Below, piece after piece: positions 36,342 to 49,000 of a DNA stretch of 64,000 bases (positions within the stretch are counted from its first letter, which is position 1; each line of letters opens with the position of its first letter). The DNA is from Membranipora membranacea (lineage: Eukaryota > Bryozoa > Gymnolaemata > Cheilostomatida > Membraniporidae): contig OU612065.1 in assembly GCA_914767715.1 (NCBI GenBank), positions 9,548,001 to 9,612,000 on the forward strand. The letters run 5' to 3'. Both the position numbers and the translations under genes were made by a program. The notes below the pieces were generated by a model. The model worked only from the letters and a program-made list of their open reading frames with translations. It was not told the origin of the DNA and ran no database searches.

Positions 36342-38853
36342 TCACACAGTGATGACTCCACTATCTTTTTCAAAGCACACGTTCTCCACATCGACGAGGT
36401 CTAGGAGCTTGTTGATAGGATGATGGTTGGCAGCGTATTGATCCACATGGGCAAAGTCACATTGCTGACCTGAAAACAGGATATCAGAGATAGTTACTCA
36501 GGATATCAGAGATAGTTACTCAATTTGGTTGAGTCTGAGAGAGGATGATCATATTATGTATGCATGAAAACAATTCTAGAATTGGGTCAGGGCGGCATTA
36601 TTAAGATTTCAGTTAATTCAAGACTTAACAGAATTGTCGGGTTCATATCAGGTCAGTTGCACTCTCACTTTATGCAATGAATTCCCTCCGAACAGGGAGT
36701 TCATTGCTTTATGTCTACACCCAAAGCTGTCCTCAAATTCTGTGAGAGTATATTAGCAAAACTCAAAGTTTTAGATAACTGATACTTTTCATTTTGTATT
36801 TGTTCGTCTCTTTGAGTTTTTCTATGGATTCAGTGATGTCCTATTGCAAGTAATGTATTTGTTTACTGCTATGGGGCAGTTGCAGTATCTATCCAAACCT
36901 TGAGAAAGGACAAAATCTCTAAATGTGTGGTGGGTGGCTCAAATAAATAGCCTTACCTGGTCCAAGAATGAAAGCTCCACCTTGTTGATCACTGCTACCC
37001 TGCCATTCGCCTGGAAAACTTGTCGCTCTGAAGGCTGACTTTATTACACCCATCATCCCCGAGGACTTTGCATGCTTGCTTTCAGTAGTGCTGCCCATAT
37101 TGTTTGTCAGCTTGCATCCCATCAATTTGTGTAATTCTCCAGTTGAATCGGTGTAAAATTCAGCCCAATAGGCAGTATCTTTTCTAAATTGCTACAAAAT
37201 ACTATACATTTTAAAAGCGTAACCACAGGAAGTGAAGGAAGCAAAGATTTTTAGCTAGAAGCCAATATACCTACCATGTATACAACTAGCAAAAGGTTCC
37301 AAACTTTTGGCCAAGCTGATAGGCAATTAGTTGCTTGGTTCCTGGTTCATCCTAAATGAATGAACCTACTAGATATGTTATTATCACAGAGTGAGGATAT
37401 ATATCCTTACTCTGCGTTATTAGCTTCATATTATGTGATATGAATAAATACAATGCCTAGTCAATTATCTTTGACCAGCTAGAATGTGCATTCATCACAC
37501 TAATTTTTGACACATCAATCAAGCAAGGGTATTTCACAAATAAACTGTTAACGTATTGTGATGTTCTGCATTTGAGTTCTGTGTAGAACATGGTTTTCCC
37601 TCTGGTATCGTTGCTGGGAGATCTTGCAAAGTTCGGGAGTGACAAAGCTTTTCAAGACCTAAAACTTAACTAGGAAGTAGCTCAGTGGATGAGAGTGCCT
37701 ACCCTCTTACACATCTCCTGGGCCAATTGTGCTGCAACTCATCGGTGCCGAATATTTCAGCCGTGCTGCTAAGACACCTTTATTCACTCAGTCTAATAAC
37801 TGAGAGACAGCATGTTCATTTAACCAAGGTTACATGCCTATGTTATCACATCTGTTATGAGGTAATCTCATCTGCAGAAGCCTTCCAGATCATCTATGCT
37901 GTTCTTATCTTATAGTCTATGACAAAAGTTTGACTAAGCTACTTTCATTCCTTGCTAAATTAATCCAAGTAGTCTGAAGGTTTTGTCTCTCGGGCAGGTA
38001 AAGCAAAGCAAGGAGTACTCCTTAAGTAAAGTCAAAGTAAAATATCGGTGAGATAATTTTGGGCCTACCTTCATATACTTTGAGTCACCACAACCAATTA
38101 TTGCTAAGCGGATTCTTTTTGTCTCAAGAAGGTCTCTTGGAATTTTTGCCAAATCCTCGACATATTCCTTTGTCATGTAGCAGAGAAAGTGCTAGAAATA
38201 GAAATACAAACATAGTGACCGATGTATTTGAGGCTGCACCTAAATTTTGTTGCAGTTTAAATGAAACATATGTCGAAACATGATTCTCATCAAAACTAAT
38301 TGCAACAAATTGATCGATTCAATATTATTATATATCAGGTCTCCGCAGGGACAAGTCCTGGGCATTCATACCATGTAAAAAAATAATTCAATATTTTGAT
38401 CTTTGTATATATAGTGCACAAATGAAACTTTCAACTTTTTACATCTGGAGTTGAGGTATTTTTCAAGCTTAAAAGCTTCCATTTGTCATACACTTTCCTT
38501 TCACAAAACTGTAGGCAAATGACTATGAAACTATTGTTAAATACAGTCAATGAGTCAAGGATACTGCAATATGAGTTGGATGATAATAAAGCCAATGAAT
38601 AAATGGGGAAGGCCATTAAAACAGTTGTATTTACCCTGATAAAAATAACAATGGTCTTAGTGTCATAAAAGACATCACTAAATGCCAGCTTAGATCCATT
38701 CTCATTTTCAACTTCAAAGTTAGTGATTGCATTCCAATCAAACTTGTCTTGAAGTTGCTCAGGTTTCTCATCTCCCCTCAGAATTGATTGTCCTACTACA
38801 GCCTTTTGAGTGGAAATAGACAACTTCCCACAGTCATCAGCAGTCTCTCCCAT
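36342..38853 (-). CDS. PRXL2C: Peroxiredoxin-like 2C (AAED1-like, AhpC/TSA domain)
   Basis: Four exons on the minus strand: 38853-38635, 38191-38069, 37191-36957 and 36469-36342, all in phase, 234 codons (human about 226). The fold is thioredoxin-like. After an N-terminal region of about 50 residues come NGSKLAFSDVFYDTKTIVIF and FIRHFLCYMTKEYVEDLAKI, then IRLAIIGCGDSKYMK, AYWAEFYTDSTGEL, FPGEWQGSSDQQGGAFILGPG and a C-terminal FAHVDQYAANHHPINKLLDL. This is the order of the PRXL2/AAED1 family, proteins of poorly known redox function. The motif usually written CxxC after RHFL is C-Y-M-T here, so the second cysteine is missing. Its start lies 1.2 kb from the POLD1 start, head to head. Confidence 0.92.
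36479..36522. repeat. Two-copy 22-bp direct repeat
   Basis: GGATATCAGAGATAGTTACT plus CA occurs twice in tandem, just beyond the acceptor of the last PRXL2C exon. Confidence 0.75.
37381..37420. repeat. Short hairpin, CACAGAGTAAGGATAT family
   Basis: TTATCACAGAGTGAGGATAT is followed directly by ATATCCTTACTCTGCGTTAT, an imperfect 20-bp palindrome in a PRXL2C intron. The same core forms a perfect hairpin at 46715-46768. Confidence 0.7.
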
Positions 38854-40071
38854 TTCTGAAAAATGGCTCTATCTTTTCTGTTTGTAAAGAACTAGGCCAA
38901 CTCAGAACTATATTCACAGGTAGATCACAACACTGTGAAGTTTTGTTTTTGTATCCTATGTAAACAAAAAATGAGTAACAGGGTACAGATGCTGTAAATA
39001 ACTTTGAGGTGTCTAAAATAATCACAAGCAATCTGAAATATGAATAACATATCAGGGTAATTTAAGCATTTCTAAGGTACACTTTTTTTGGGTATGTTTC
39101 CCGCCATAATCAGAGCTAATATATCAAGACTGCGTAAGCTTTGGCCATAATTACTGCTACAAATCCCAGCATCAGAGAAGGTATATACCTAAATAAAAAT
39201 CACAGTACTACAACTACAAAACTAACAGAAAGGTGAGTAGTTAGGATGTTACTCCATGATCATATAATTAGAATAGGTGTATCTATAGATGTCAACATGA
39301 CAGTGAGTGAAAATGATCTGTTTTCATCATCATTATCATAGGCAGGGCGGCAGGCATCAATCATCTGTTCTGTACACAGGTCTACTGCAAAACCTGGGGG
39401 CAGTCAAACGTTGCCAAAATCCCAGGTTTTGGAGTAGACCTGTGGTTCTGTAGTGTAAGTATGTATCTCAGCACTATCCTATCTCATCTGGAGGTGGTTT
39501 CAATTATTAGGATGCAAAATTGTATTCTTTAAACATTCAGTTTTGGGGTTGGCGGGTTCTGGGTTGGTCATGGACATTGGCAAAGAAGTAAACATAACTA
39601 ATAATACTAATACTATTTTGCTACTGTAACTTGTTATAGTTACTGTCTGTAACTAAACTGTTTGAGCAGAGTAATGCAATGAATGAACTCACAATTCGAT
39701 CATTGAGCAATGAATAAATCATGAACTTTTCAGAGTTTTGTCAGTATGGGAGCATCAGTCGCTCATTGTTAGATTGCACTTATACTGCACGGAAGGAAGC
39801 TGTTGTAATTTGTTTGACTTGTGGCTTGATTTAAATGGAGATCTTATGATAGGTCTTTATTATAACTTTTGCTAAATGACTTGTCGAGGCTTACCATGCA
39901 CCATAAGCTTTAGTTCTCCTCTCACTGTAAGTATTGTTGCAAAACAAACAATGGAGCTTACCATTTACCAATATGTTAATCTGGCTGCCATCCTTCCTAC
40001 TAAAATTTTTGCTCTTCTTTACATCTGCAGCTGAGTTGGCAAAGAGGTTTTTTCTTGGTGAACTTGATGTG
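38854..40071. other. Divergent promoter region of PRXL2C and POLD1
   Basis: Separates two head-to-head start codons. A pyrimidine tract with AG at 40029-40030 suggests the POLD1 start codon is reached through a spliced 5' UTR. A strong hairpin lies at 39375-39444. No other gene seen. Confidence 0.55.
39375..39444. repeat. 70-nt hairpin with a 24-bp arm (miRNA-precursor-like)
   Basis: The arm CACAGGTCTACTGCAAAACC with TGGG (39375-39398) pairs with 39421-39444 with one mismatch. The loop is 22 bases. Size and shape resemble a miRNA precursor, but a small foldback transposon remnant is as likely. Confidence 0.6.
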
Positions 40072-43000
40072 ATGGCTTCTAACAAGCGTGCTGGAAATGG
40101 GACAGCAAGTCAAAATCCGAAGAAACCGAAAAATGATGGGGAGTCTCAAGGAGATCCATCAGCATTTGAAATGGAGCTTGCCATGTTTGAAGAAGAAATG
40201 GACATAGATTTCTCACAACAATCTGAAGGTAGGTTGCGCCCACAAAGTCTGTTGGTAAAAGCTGATGGCTAATAAAAGAAATTACATAAATGACTCCTTA
40301 TGTTCAAAGTTTCCTGGTGTCCAATTTACTATTGTGTTACAGCCTTCAAGTTGTATACAAAGCATTTTAGCTGCACAGTGCTGCTGTTCAAAATTATTTT
40401 GTTTGACTCAATTTCAGGTGCAGGACCTGCAGTAGACACACCGTCATCTTCTGGTTGGACTCGTCCTCCATTATCAGAGCCTATTGATGCTGACAAGGAA
40501 AAAATCGTTTTCCAACAGATTGACATAGACTATTACATAGGTTTGTTGGGTAGCCACATTAAATTTCATGTCTCAACAAGAGCGTTATATACTTGAGTTG
40601 TGAACAGTGCTATATGTAGACTTTGTATGATATAGACAACGTTCACCTTTCACCGCCATGTCCTGATCGGGTGGTGGGTTTTCGCCTGACTCACAGTTCC
40701 ACCAAACTTTTCCTCCTTACTCGATCACTTGTATCACTTTGGTCTAGATCTAGCCAGCGGTGGTCGACATTGATTGTGTCACTCCAGCGCTGTTTTCGCA
40801 GTCCACGCCTTCAGCTTCACTCCACCCTCTTAGTATTAGTCTTCATCGTCCCCTCTAGAGTACAGGTACTGGGACCCATGCTATTCAAGACGCGCCCTAT
40901 CCCCTTGCCCGCCGACATTCCGGCTACTCTTTTTATCGAAGAGGGAGAGGGGGATCTTTTTACAGCATGTTGGGTATTTTTAGTCCCGTTCCGCAAGGGC
41001 ATGGGTAGGACTAATGGCTAAATCAAGAACCTCGCAGATCACAAGTCCGCACCCTTAGCCATCAGACCACTCCTGACTCATTCACCCTCCAGCCTCATCT
41101 CGTACACTCACCTGATATCTTATCTCTCACGTCGACAAACATGACCATTCCATTCTAGCCTCTTTTTCCTCATGTCATCTCTGATGGGCATGGTTAAATT
41201 TTATCATTGAATTTGATTTTCAATAATAGAGCGTGTATTTTCAGGTTCACACAAAGCAGGAATGCCTGGAGCTCAGTCTGGCCCTGTACCGATTATCAGG
41301 ATGTATGGTGTCACAATGAGTGGACACAGCGTACTAGCACATGTTCATGGCTTTCATCCTCACTTCTATGTCAAAGCTCCACCCAACTTCAGTTCACGCG
41401 ACTGTGGTGATTTCAAGGTATAGTCTCTATCAATACCAATAGTTGTGTCTGACTATTTATGTATTGGAATGAATATAACTTGATAGTGGTATAAGCCATT
41501 TATCCTATTGTGTACTGTATATGTAAATATAAATATGCTTGCTTTTTTCAGGACTGTTTGAACAGGAAAGTCATATCTGACATGAGATCCAACAAAGATA
41601 ACATTGAGCAGGCTGTTCTTGCTATTGATGTTGTGTCTAAGGAAAGTGAGTTAACTATTGACTTGAAGATTGCCACACTACTTGATCCATACATACATAG
41701 CATCAACTTACAGTAGACTGACTTTATCTTATGTGTCTTTTCATGTTTTTTTTGGTCATTATTTTTGTCAAACAACCCCCATCTCTCCCCCCCCCCCTCA
41801 AAAAAAAAGGATTTCGGGGCTATTGTCATAATAACCTTTGTCTATTTATGATTTCTAGGTATTTATGGTTATCATGGTAATAAGAAAGAGCCATTCCTGA
41901 GAATCACGCTGGCTATACCTCGACTAGTTGCTCCTGCCAAGAGACTCCTTGATAATGGCTTTGCCTTTGGCTCCTACCCTCCTATGGATTACCAGGCATA
42001 TGAGTCTAACACAGAATTTGAAATCAGGTATTGTTCCATCAAGTTGTGGCGTTTTTGGATGTAAACATTGTCATTTGGCACTTAATGTTGATAAACGTTT
42101 ATTCTATTTGAAAAAAATTTGCTTATTCAGACTATTACATGACATGTAGTGTGTTGTTATTATCATAAAAGGGCTGTGTTGTTGTTGGCAGGTTCATGGT
42201 AGACATGAGTGTTGTGGGATGTAACTGGATAGAATTACCAGCTGGAAAGTATACGTTGCGAACACCTGAAAATAGAAACGGTACATGGACATCTCGCTGT
42301 CAGATTGAGCTGGATGTTTCTTATGAGAACTTTATCTCACATGCTACAGAGGGAGAATGGTCTCATGTAGCTCCATTCAGAATTCTTAGTTTTGACATAG
42401 AGTGCGCTGGGCGAAAAGGTTGGTATTTAATTGTAATGATCAATTCGTTTTGATATGTGATGGGATGAGGGTTATTATTTACAGAATAGATTATGTGTCT
42501 TACAAAACTAATGACTATCATTTTATTTTCATTTTGTTAATGAATTGAAAACTATTTCATCAGACATCTTGACAAGCTTTATTGGGTAATTAGGGACATG
42601 AACAAGGGTGGTCGAGTCAAGCATAGATCAAGTTTGGTCCATTTTCCTGCATTGGGAGTTGCTCCCCCAAAAAGGCTTGCATGCGGCGTGACCAGTGGAC
42701 TCGGAACAACTGGAATGCAGGCAAATCAAACTTGATATAAGTTGGGCTGGTCTCTGACATTTTGTGTTACTGAAATTAATAAGAAGTATAGCTTGTTCTG
42801 TTTTCATCTTTACATACACATATCTTGTTTAACCAGTGGATTGATAAACTATTATAAATTTGCAGGCATATTTCCGGAACCTGACAAGGACCCAGTGATA
42901 CAGATAGCTAACATGGTTATCAATCAGGGAGAAAAAGTACCTCACATTAGAAATGTTTTCACTCTCAACACCTGCGCTCCCATCGTCGGATCAAAGGTTA

Positions 43001-46000
43001 TCTCATTCAAAAAGGAAGCTGATCTCTTGAATGTGAGTTAGAATTTTATTCCAGCCCCTTGTGTTCCTAATCCAACATCGATGACCATTTTGTATCAACA
43101 TTGTTAGGTCGAATAGAAACTAAAGACATTTTCTCTTCATTTATATTGTTTTAAGAACAACAGAAAATCTAATGTTTGTAGGAATGGGCGAAGTTTGTAA
43201 GAGAAGCTGATCCTGATATTATAACTGGATATAATATACAGAACTTTGATCTGCCCTATCTACTCAACAGAGCTACACACCTCAAGGTATACATTTCATC
43301 TTAGGAATATTCACTACAGGGTTAAGAAAGTGTGTTAGATCCATTATATTTAGTGGATGACAATGATACCTCATTTCTAACTCACCAATTATTAATCTAT
43401 CTATGTATAGCATGAATTGGTGAGCCTGAGAATCAACTCTTGTGTATTAGCCGATTCATGTGTAACCGCGGATATTGTCATCTTCTTGTAGGCTGAGAAC
43501 TTCAAGTTTCTTGGACGTGTAAAGGATTGTTTCTCAACAATACGAGAGAGGGAGGTAGCGTCAAAACAGATGGGACGAAGAGAGAACAAAATAATCAACA
43601 TAGAGGGCAGGGTGCAGTTTGATTTGCTTCAAGTAAGTCCTCCTATTGCTACCATCCAAAGTGTTTATCCCATGTTGTGCTATGCTATGCTATTTCAAAT
43701 TAAGTACTGAATTGGTAAAAACGTCTCGAAGCTTTTACTAAATGAAAACGATGTCCTCAGTATTCATTGCAAAGTGATTTTAGCTGAAGCTTAATTTTCT
43801 CATACAGATATTACTGAGAGACTACAAGCTCAGAAGTTATTCTCTCAATGCAGTATCTTATCATTTTCTGAGTGAACAAAAGGAAGATGTGCATCACGCT
43901 ATCATCACAGATCTACAGGTATGCCACAATCTTGCAAGCTGTCCTGCTGAAATTAATATGAAACCTTGCCTGGTATCCGAGATAATGGACATCCAATTTC
44001 AAAGTTCCGTCCCATGACTCCGCAAATCTAGATTAGCAGGCCATATTCTGACTTTTCGATGACATTTTTTCCCGAACATGATGACCTTACCCAAGCTTAA
44101 CATAAGAAGAAAAATGTTTGTTTTTTTCAGAATCACTGAATTCTACTTATTTGATTATTGTTTTTGCTTACTTAATTACAGTAATTAATTATTGCTTTGA
44201 TTACATATTATCTTAGAGTCGTAATGTTTTCATGTTCACAGAATGGCAATGAGCAGACAAGGAGAAGGTTGGCAGTGTATTGTATGAAGGATGCTTTCTT
44301 ACCTCTGAGACTATTAGATAAACTCATGTGCGTTATAAACTACATGGAAATGGCCAGAGTAACTGGTGTACCTCTCAACTATCTTCTGACCAGAGGTCAA
44401 CAAATCAAAGTAATCTCACAGCTCCTTAGGAAGGTATGTGTAATTAATGCAGAACAGGTCTCTTTTTTGGTAAATTTATCGGTATACAACCCTTTAACAA
44501 AATTGCCACAGAGTTAGGCTTGAACTGATTTCTTGTTACATACACAATACTAACACAGTGTTCATAATCGTGAGCACCTTGTTATGCGTATGAAACGTCT
44601 CCGCTTGCACAGACAGAGGGACTGAACCATCTCACAGGAGATGGTTACACTGAACTAGACATGCTCATATTTTGTTTACTATGGATTGATGTTATTCTTG
44701 TAGGCCAAGACACAAGATCTTCTCTTACCAGTGATGAGGACACAAGTCGGCGATGAGTACACTGGTGCTACAGTTATTGAGCCCATTAGAGGGTAGGTTG
44801 ACATAGCAGAGTTTTCAAATTCCAGGTACTATCACATGATGGGCTTTCCAATTCAAAAAAATCTTTCCTTCTTATCATGATGACATGTTATTGGTGAATG
44901 CAGATTTGTTGACATGGTTTCAAGTATTTGGCTTTATTTATGACAATCCTTTCTGGAATTCTTACAGGTTTTACAATACACCGATTGCCACACTTGACTT
45001 TGCCTCACTGTATCCTTCTATTATGATGGCTCACAATCTCTGTTACACCACACTTCTACAGCCTGCAGCTATCAATAGGTTAGGCCTGTCTGAAGAAGAG
45101 TACATCAAAACTCCATCTGGTAACCACTTTGTCAAATCTTCTCTCAGAGCGGGGCTTTTACCTGAAGTTCTCAACGATCTTCTGTCTGCCAGAAAAAAGT
45201 AAGTCTGCTCCACACCTGCATTAGCTGATTTTTTATCAAATGAAACAAGATCCATGTTTATGGACATTTTGTACTAATATTCAGGAGTTATGCTCTCTTT
45301 AGTTCATAATAAAAAGGTTCACACAACTCCAAATATGTGCCATGAAATTGTAGAGCAAAGGCAGATTTGAAAAAGGAGACAGATCCGTTTAAGAAAAAGG
45401 TTTTGGATGGTCGGCAGCTCGCCCTGAAGATAAGTGCTAACTCTGTGTATGGGTTTACAGGTGCACAGGTTGGGCGGTTACCATGTCTTGAGATATCACA
45501 GGTTAGTGATCTACCTACATGACACATCCAACCAAAACTTTCGCCTTACTTTACCTTGTAATTGTTACTTGCTGCAATGAGGTTGTTTGAATGTTAATAT
45601 GAATATCTTGGGATAATGATTCAAGTAACAGTGCAGGCAGATTCAGTTGTGATTAGGAAAGAGAATGCCAGAGCAGATTGACACAAAAAGTTTTTTACAT
45701 GACACAAAAAGTTTCTTTCAATTTTTTTACATGGCATGAACATGACATGAAGTAAATTGATTGCTCGTGGCCATATGTAGTTGACGCAAAGTCACTTATA
45801 AAATAAGTTTGGTACCCATGACAACTTGGCAATGGTTCACCAATGTGTGTTTAGTAATAAGGTCGCTTTATAATTAAGCTGTCAAGATGTGGTTGATTTC
45901 GGTACAGTGCTTTGAGCATCATCGCCTCAAATGAGCCTTGCAATATAACTCTTTTTTTGCAGTGTCTGTGATTGCATTGTTTGATAGCCTACAGGGTTAT

Positions 46001-49000
46001 CCAGCTATGCGTGTTAACATTATTTATGGTACTTAGGACTGTGGTAATGGATCAAAAGAATGCTGTTTAGAAATCATTTGATCTTTTTAAACCTTTTAAG
46101 TTGTAATGCTGTCTTTGAGAGTGATGGTTGATCCCATTCTTTAGAACAGTTTTATAGCCTGCCAAGTCAAACTAACTTACAGGCTGCCAAAATACCATCT
46201 AAGCAAAAATATTTTTTAAACAAATATGGCTGTTGACATTACATTGTGTGCTAAAAACTCTTATGCTCCAGTTCCATTCATAGCCTCCATCGCTGTTGTT
46301 GAGGGCCCTAAAATTAAATACCAGGTTGCTCTCATATGAATGCTGGAAAGCTAGAACATTATAAATAGGATGAGGTGTTTATCACCATACAACGCCACAA
46401 GAGCTCTGTAGATATTCGTTTAAAGCAGTCACATATCTTCATCCCAGCTATTGCGTCAAGATTGGTGATAAAGTTACTGAAACACTCCCAAGTTTTCTCA
46501 TATCCTTATTAAGTTGATACAAAACTGTTATGTAGGAGTCTATGACTGTGTCAGGTCACTCATCACATGGAATTTATATTGATTTGTTATCAGAATAGAT
46601 ATGCCTCCATCATTATCATATATAATCATACACCCCAAATTGAGTCATTTTCTATTTTTGGAGCTTGTTTATGGTCACTGTTAAACTTGTAATAATATGA
46701 CTAACAGCAGGTTCATTATATATAATCACAGAGTAAGGATATTTCCTTACTCTGTGATTATATATAATATTTACAATGACTATAATGTAGTGAGATAAGG
46801 ACAGCTGATCCTGCTGTGTCTGTCAGTCTGTAACATTGAGCAGGCAGCATCCAGGGTGTCATTGTCTCGTCACATGCTTCTTCAAATTGTGTGATGTAGT
46901 ATGCTTGTATATGTGAAAAAAACTAGCCTATCACATTGCAAATTGCTATCAGGTTGTGAAGTGAAACCTGAAAGTTATTGAAATTTGGTCATTATGATAT
47001 CTGTTATCTCAAAAGTTCAGCACTTGTGAATATAAAAATAGAAAAAATTTAGATGGTGGGCTGCACCTTCTTACAAAAAGAGTATCAACCTCACCATTAG
47101 CCATGAGTCCTGTTTGAGTTGTGGTAAGTGGTAATGGCAAGTTCATCAGCGGCGCGAGTGAGCATTATTGGAGTCATGTCATATCATCTGTCCTTTTTTT
47201 CGCATTTACATTGGTCCACGTTGCTAGGTCGTAGTTTTGTTATATGTACCGTATTCCAAAATGTTTATTCTAGAGCACTACTGCCTTTGGCAGGATGATG
47301 ATTGAACTGACTAAGAACACAGTAGAATCTCAGTATACAGTGGCTAATGGATACAAAACAGATGCCAAAGTAAGTGCATGGTCGCTAGTAACTATCTCAA
47401 GTGCACCCATCATCGGAAATAACTGACCTTGGCACCAATGCCATAGCTTGTTTTTTTCCACAAATGCAAATTGCACGATTGCATAGATTCAAAGCTCTTT
47501 TTGCAATAACGAAATATACCGTGTTTGTTTATTTGCTAAATAATACATGGTGATTTCTAAGTGTGAAATGATCTGCTGCTGTGTAATATTTGCAAATATA
47601 ATGTTGGTTTCCTTAACAGTTCCTGTAGGTTGTATGCGTAATTGCACCTGTGCAGAAACGCTATTGAAAATCAACAATAAATCTGTATGATAAGTGATAC
47701 TGTACCCATTGCGCTTCTCTAACTTTTTGTGCGGAGCTAACAGGCATGACGGAGTACCCGACCCTTATGCTGGATTAACCCCATAAGAATGATCTTGGAT
47801 GGAGTCAGACCTACAGATAGTGGATCATGAGTGCCCAAATTTGTTCCAGTTTTGGGCGTAGAATGGATTGGGTTAAATTACCGTTTTATCTACAAAGCCA
47901 CTTACTGACTGTCTGCCAACCATGTAACATAAAAGATGATTACTCCATTCTTATGTTAAGTAGCTACCATGACTGCATCTTGGCTCACTTTTCATGTCAC
48001 AGGCTGCAGAAAGGAATCGAGAGAATGCTTTCATATGTGTCTATTATTCTTGCCTAATGTCCTCCCTTAATTTTTGTGTCACTCATGAATTGTATTGTTC
48101 AATTCATTGCAATTGCAACAAATGTATAATGATGCAAGAACAGTGATAGCAAAGGATTCCCGCTTTGTGCAACAAGTGAATCTTGGCATGTTTTGGTTGG
48201 TTGCTCCAGTGTCGCAATGTGGATTATGATTAAAATTACTCAAAAATGTTGCAATCGATTGTGCAATCATTTGATGAGGGCTTGTGAAACATTCGTAGAA
48301 TTTGATATCAGGTCAGTTTCTATTTGCCTGATGTTGTTATCAATCTTTATACAGTGTTTCAGGCATTGTAAATCGGTCACATACGTGAACTTGTATGTTT
48401 TGAAAACCTCACTTGTTTTGAAATAGTGATGGCTGGCAAACAATGTTGACTACCTCAATTTCACATCGAAAAGATAAATGATATCCTTTCTCCGGTGTCA
48501 GAATCGGCACTGTACCATTCCCCATAACTTTTGATGTAGTGAGCTGTTGCCTCCAGCGTTGAAGTCGTTTGATGTATGATGACCTGCCTCACCTGTCGAT
48601 AGGCTGGGCTCGGATATAAGACTTTTTAGAGCTCTGTAGACTTATTGTGCTGCTGGGTACAAGCTATTCTATCAGTTACTCTATATAGCGTATGAACTTG
48701 AAGAGATACTTTCTGGTCTTTAGGTCGGTGTATAAAGATTACATAGCTGTCAGATAGGGTGCTGATGATGTATGGGCCAAAAAAGAATTCGAAATATTAA
48801 CCCAAATTATAAATTGCGTAATACACCTTCAATGGATATTCTCACTTTGATCTAGTTACCAATTATGTGGAAACCCCAAATCCCATTTATCATTACTTGT
48901 CTTTTCCACTGTCAATCACTGGAATTTGTCAGCAAAGCTATGTCATGAAGACTGTAAATTACAACTCAATAGATGGGTATTGTTATTCATCATGGAAGAA

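Noticed and set aside
37663-37740. tRNA-like AAGTAGCTCAGTGGATGAGA on the plus strand
   Set aside because: Only the D-arm region fits; no T-arm or acceptor pairing is visible, so it is at best a SINE fragment.
39934-40071. In-frame upstream extension of POLD1
   Set aside because: It crosses a good splice acceptor at 40030 and has no resemblance to the POLD1 N-terminus; the ATG at 40072 starts the expected Lys/Gly-rich region.
40623-41021. 132-residue plus-strand frame in POLD1 intron 2
   Set aside because: It lies within the GC-richer SINE-like insert and has no recognisable domain; the POLD1 frame continues across it by splicing.
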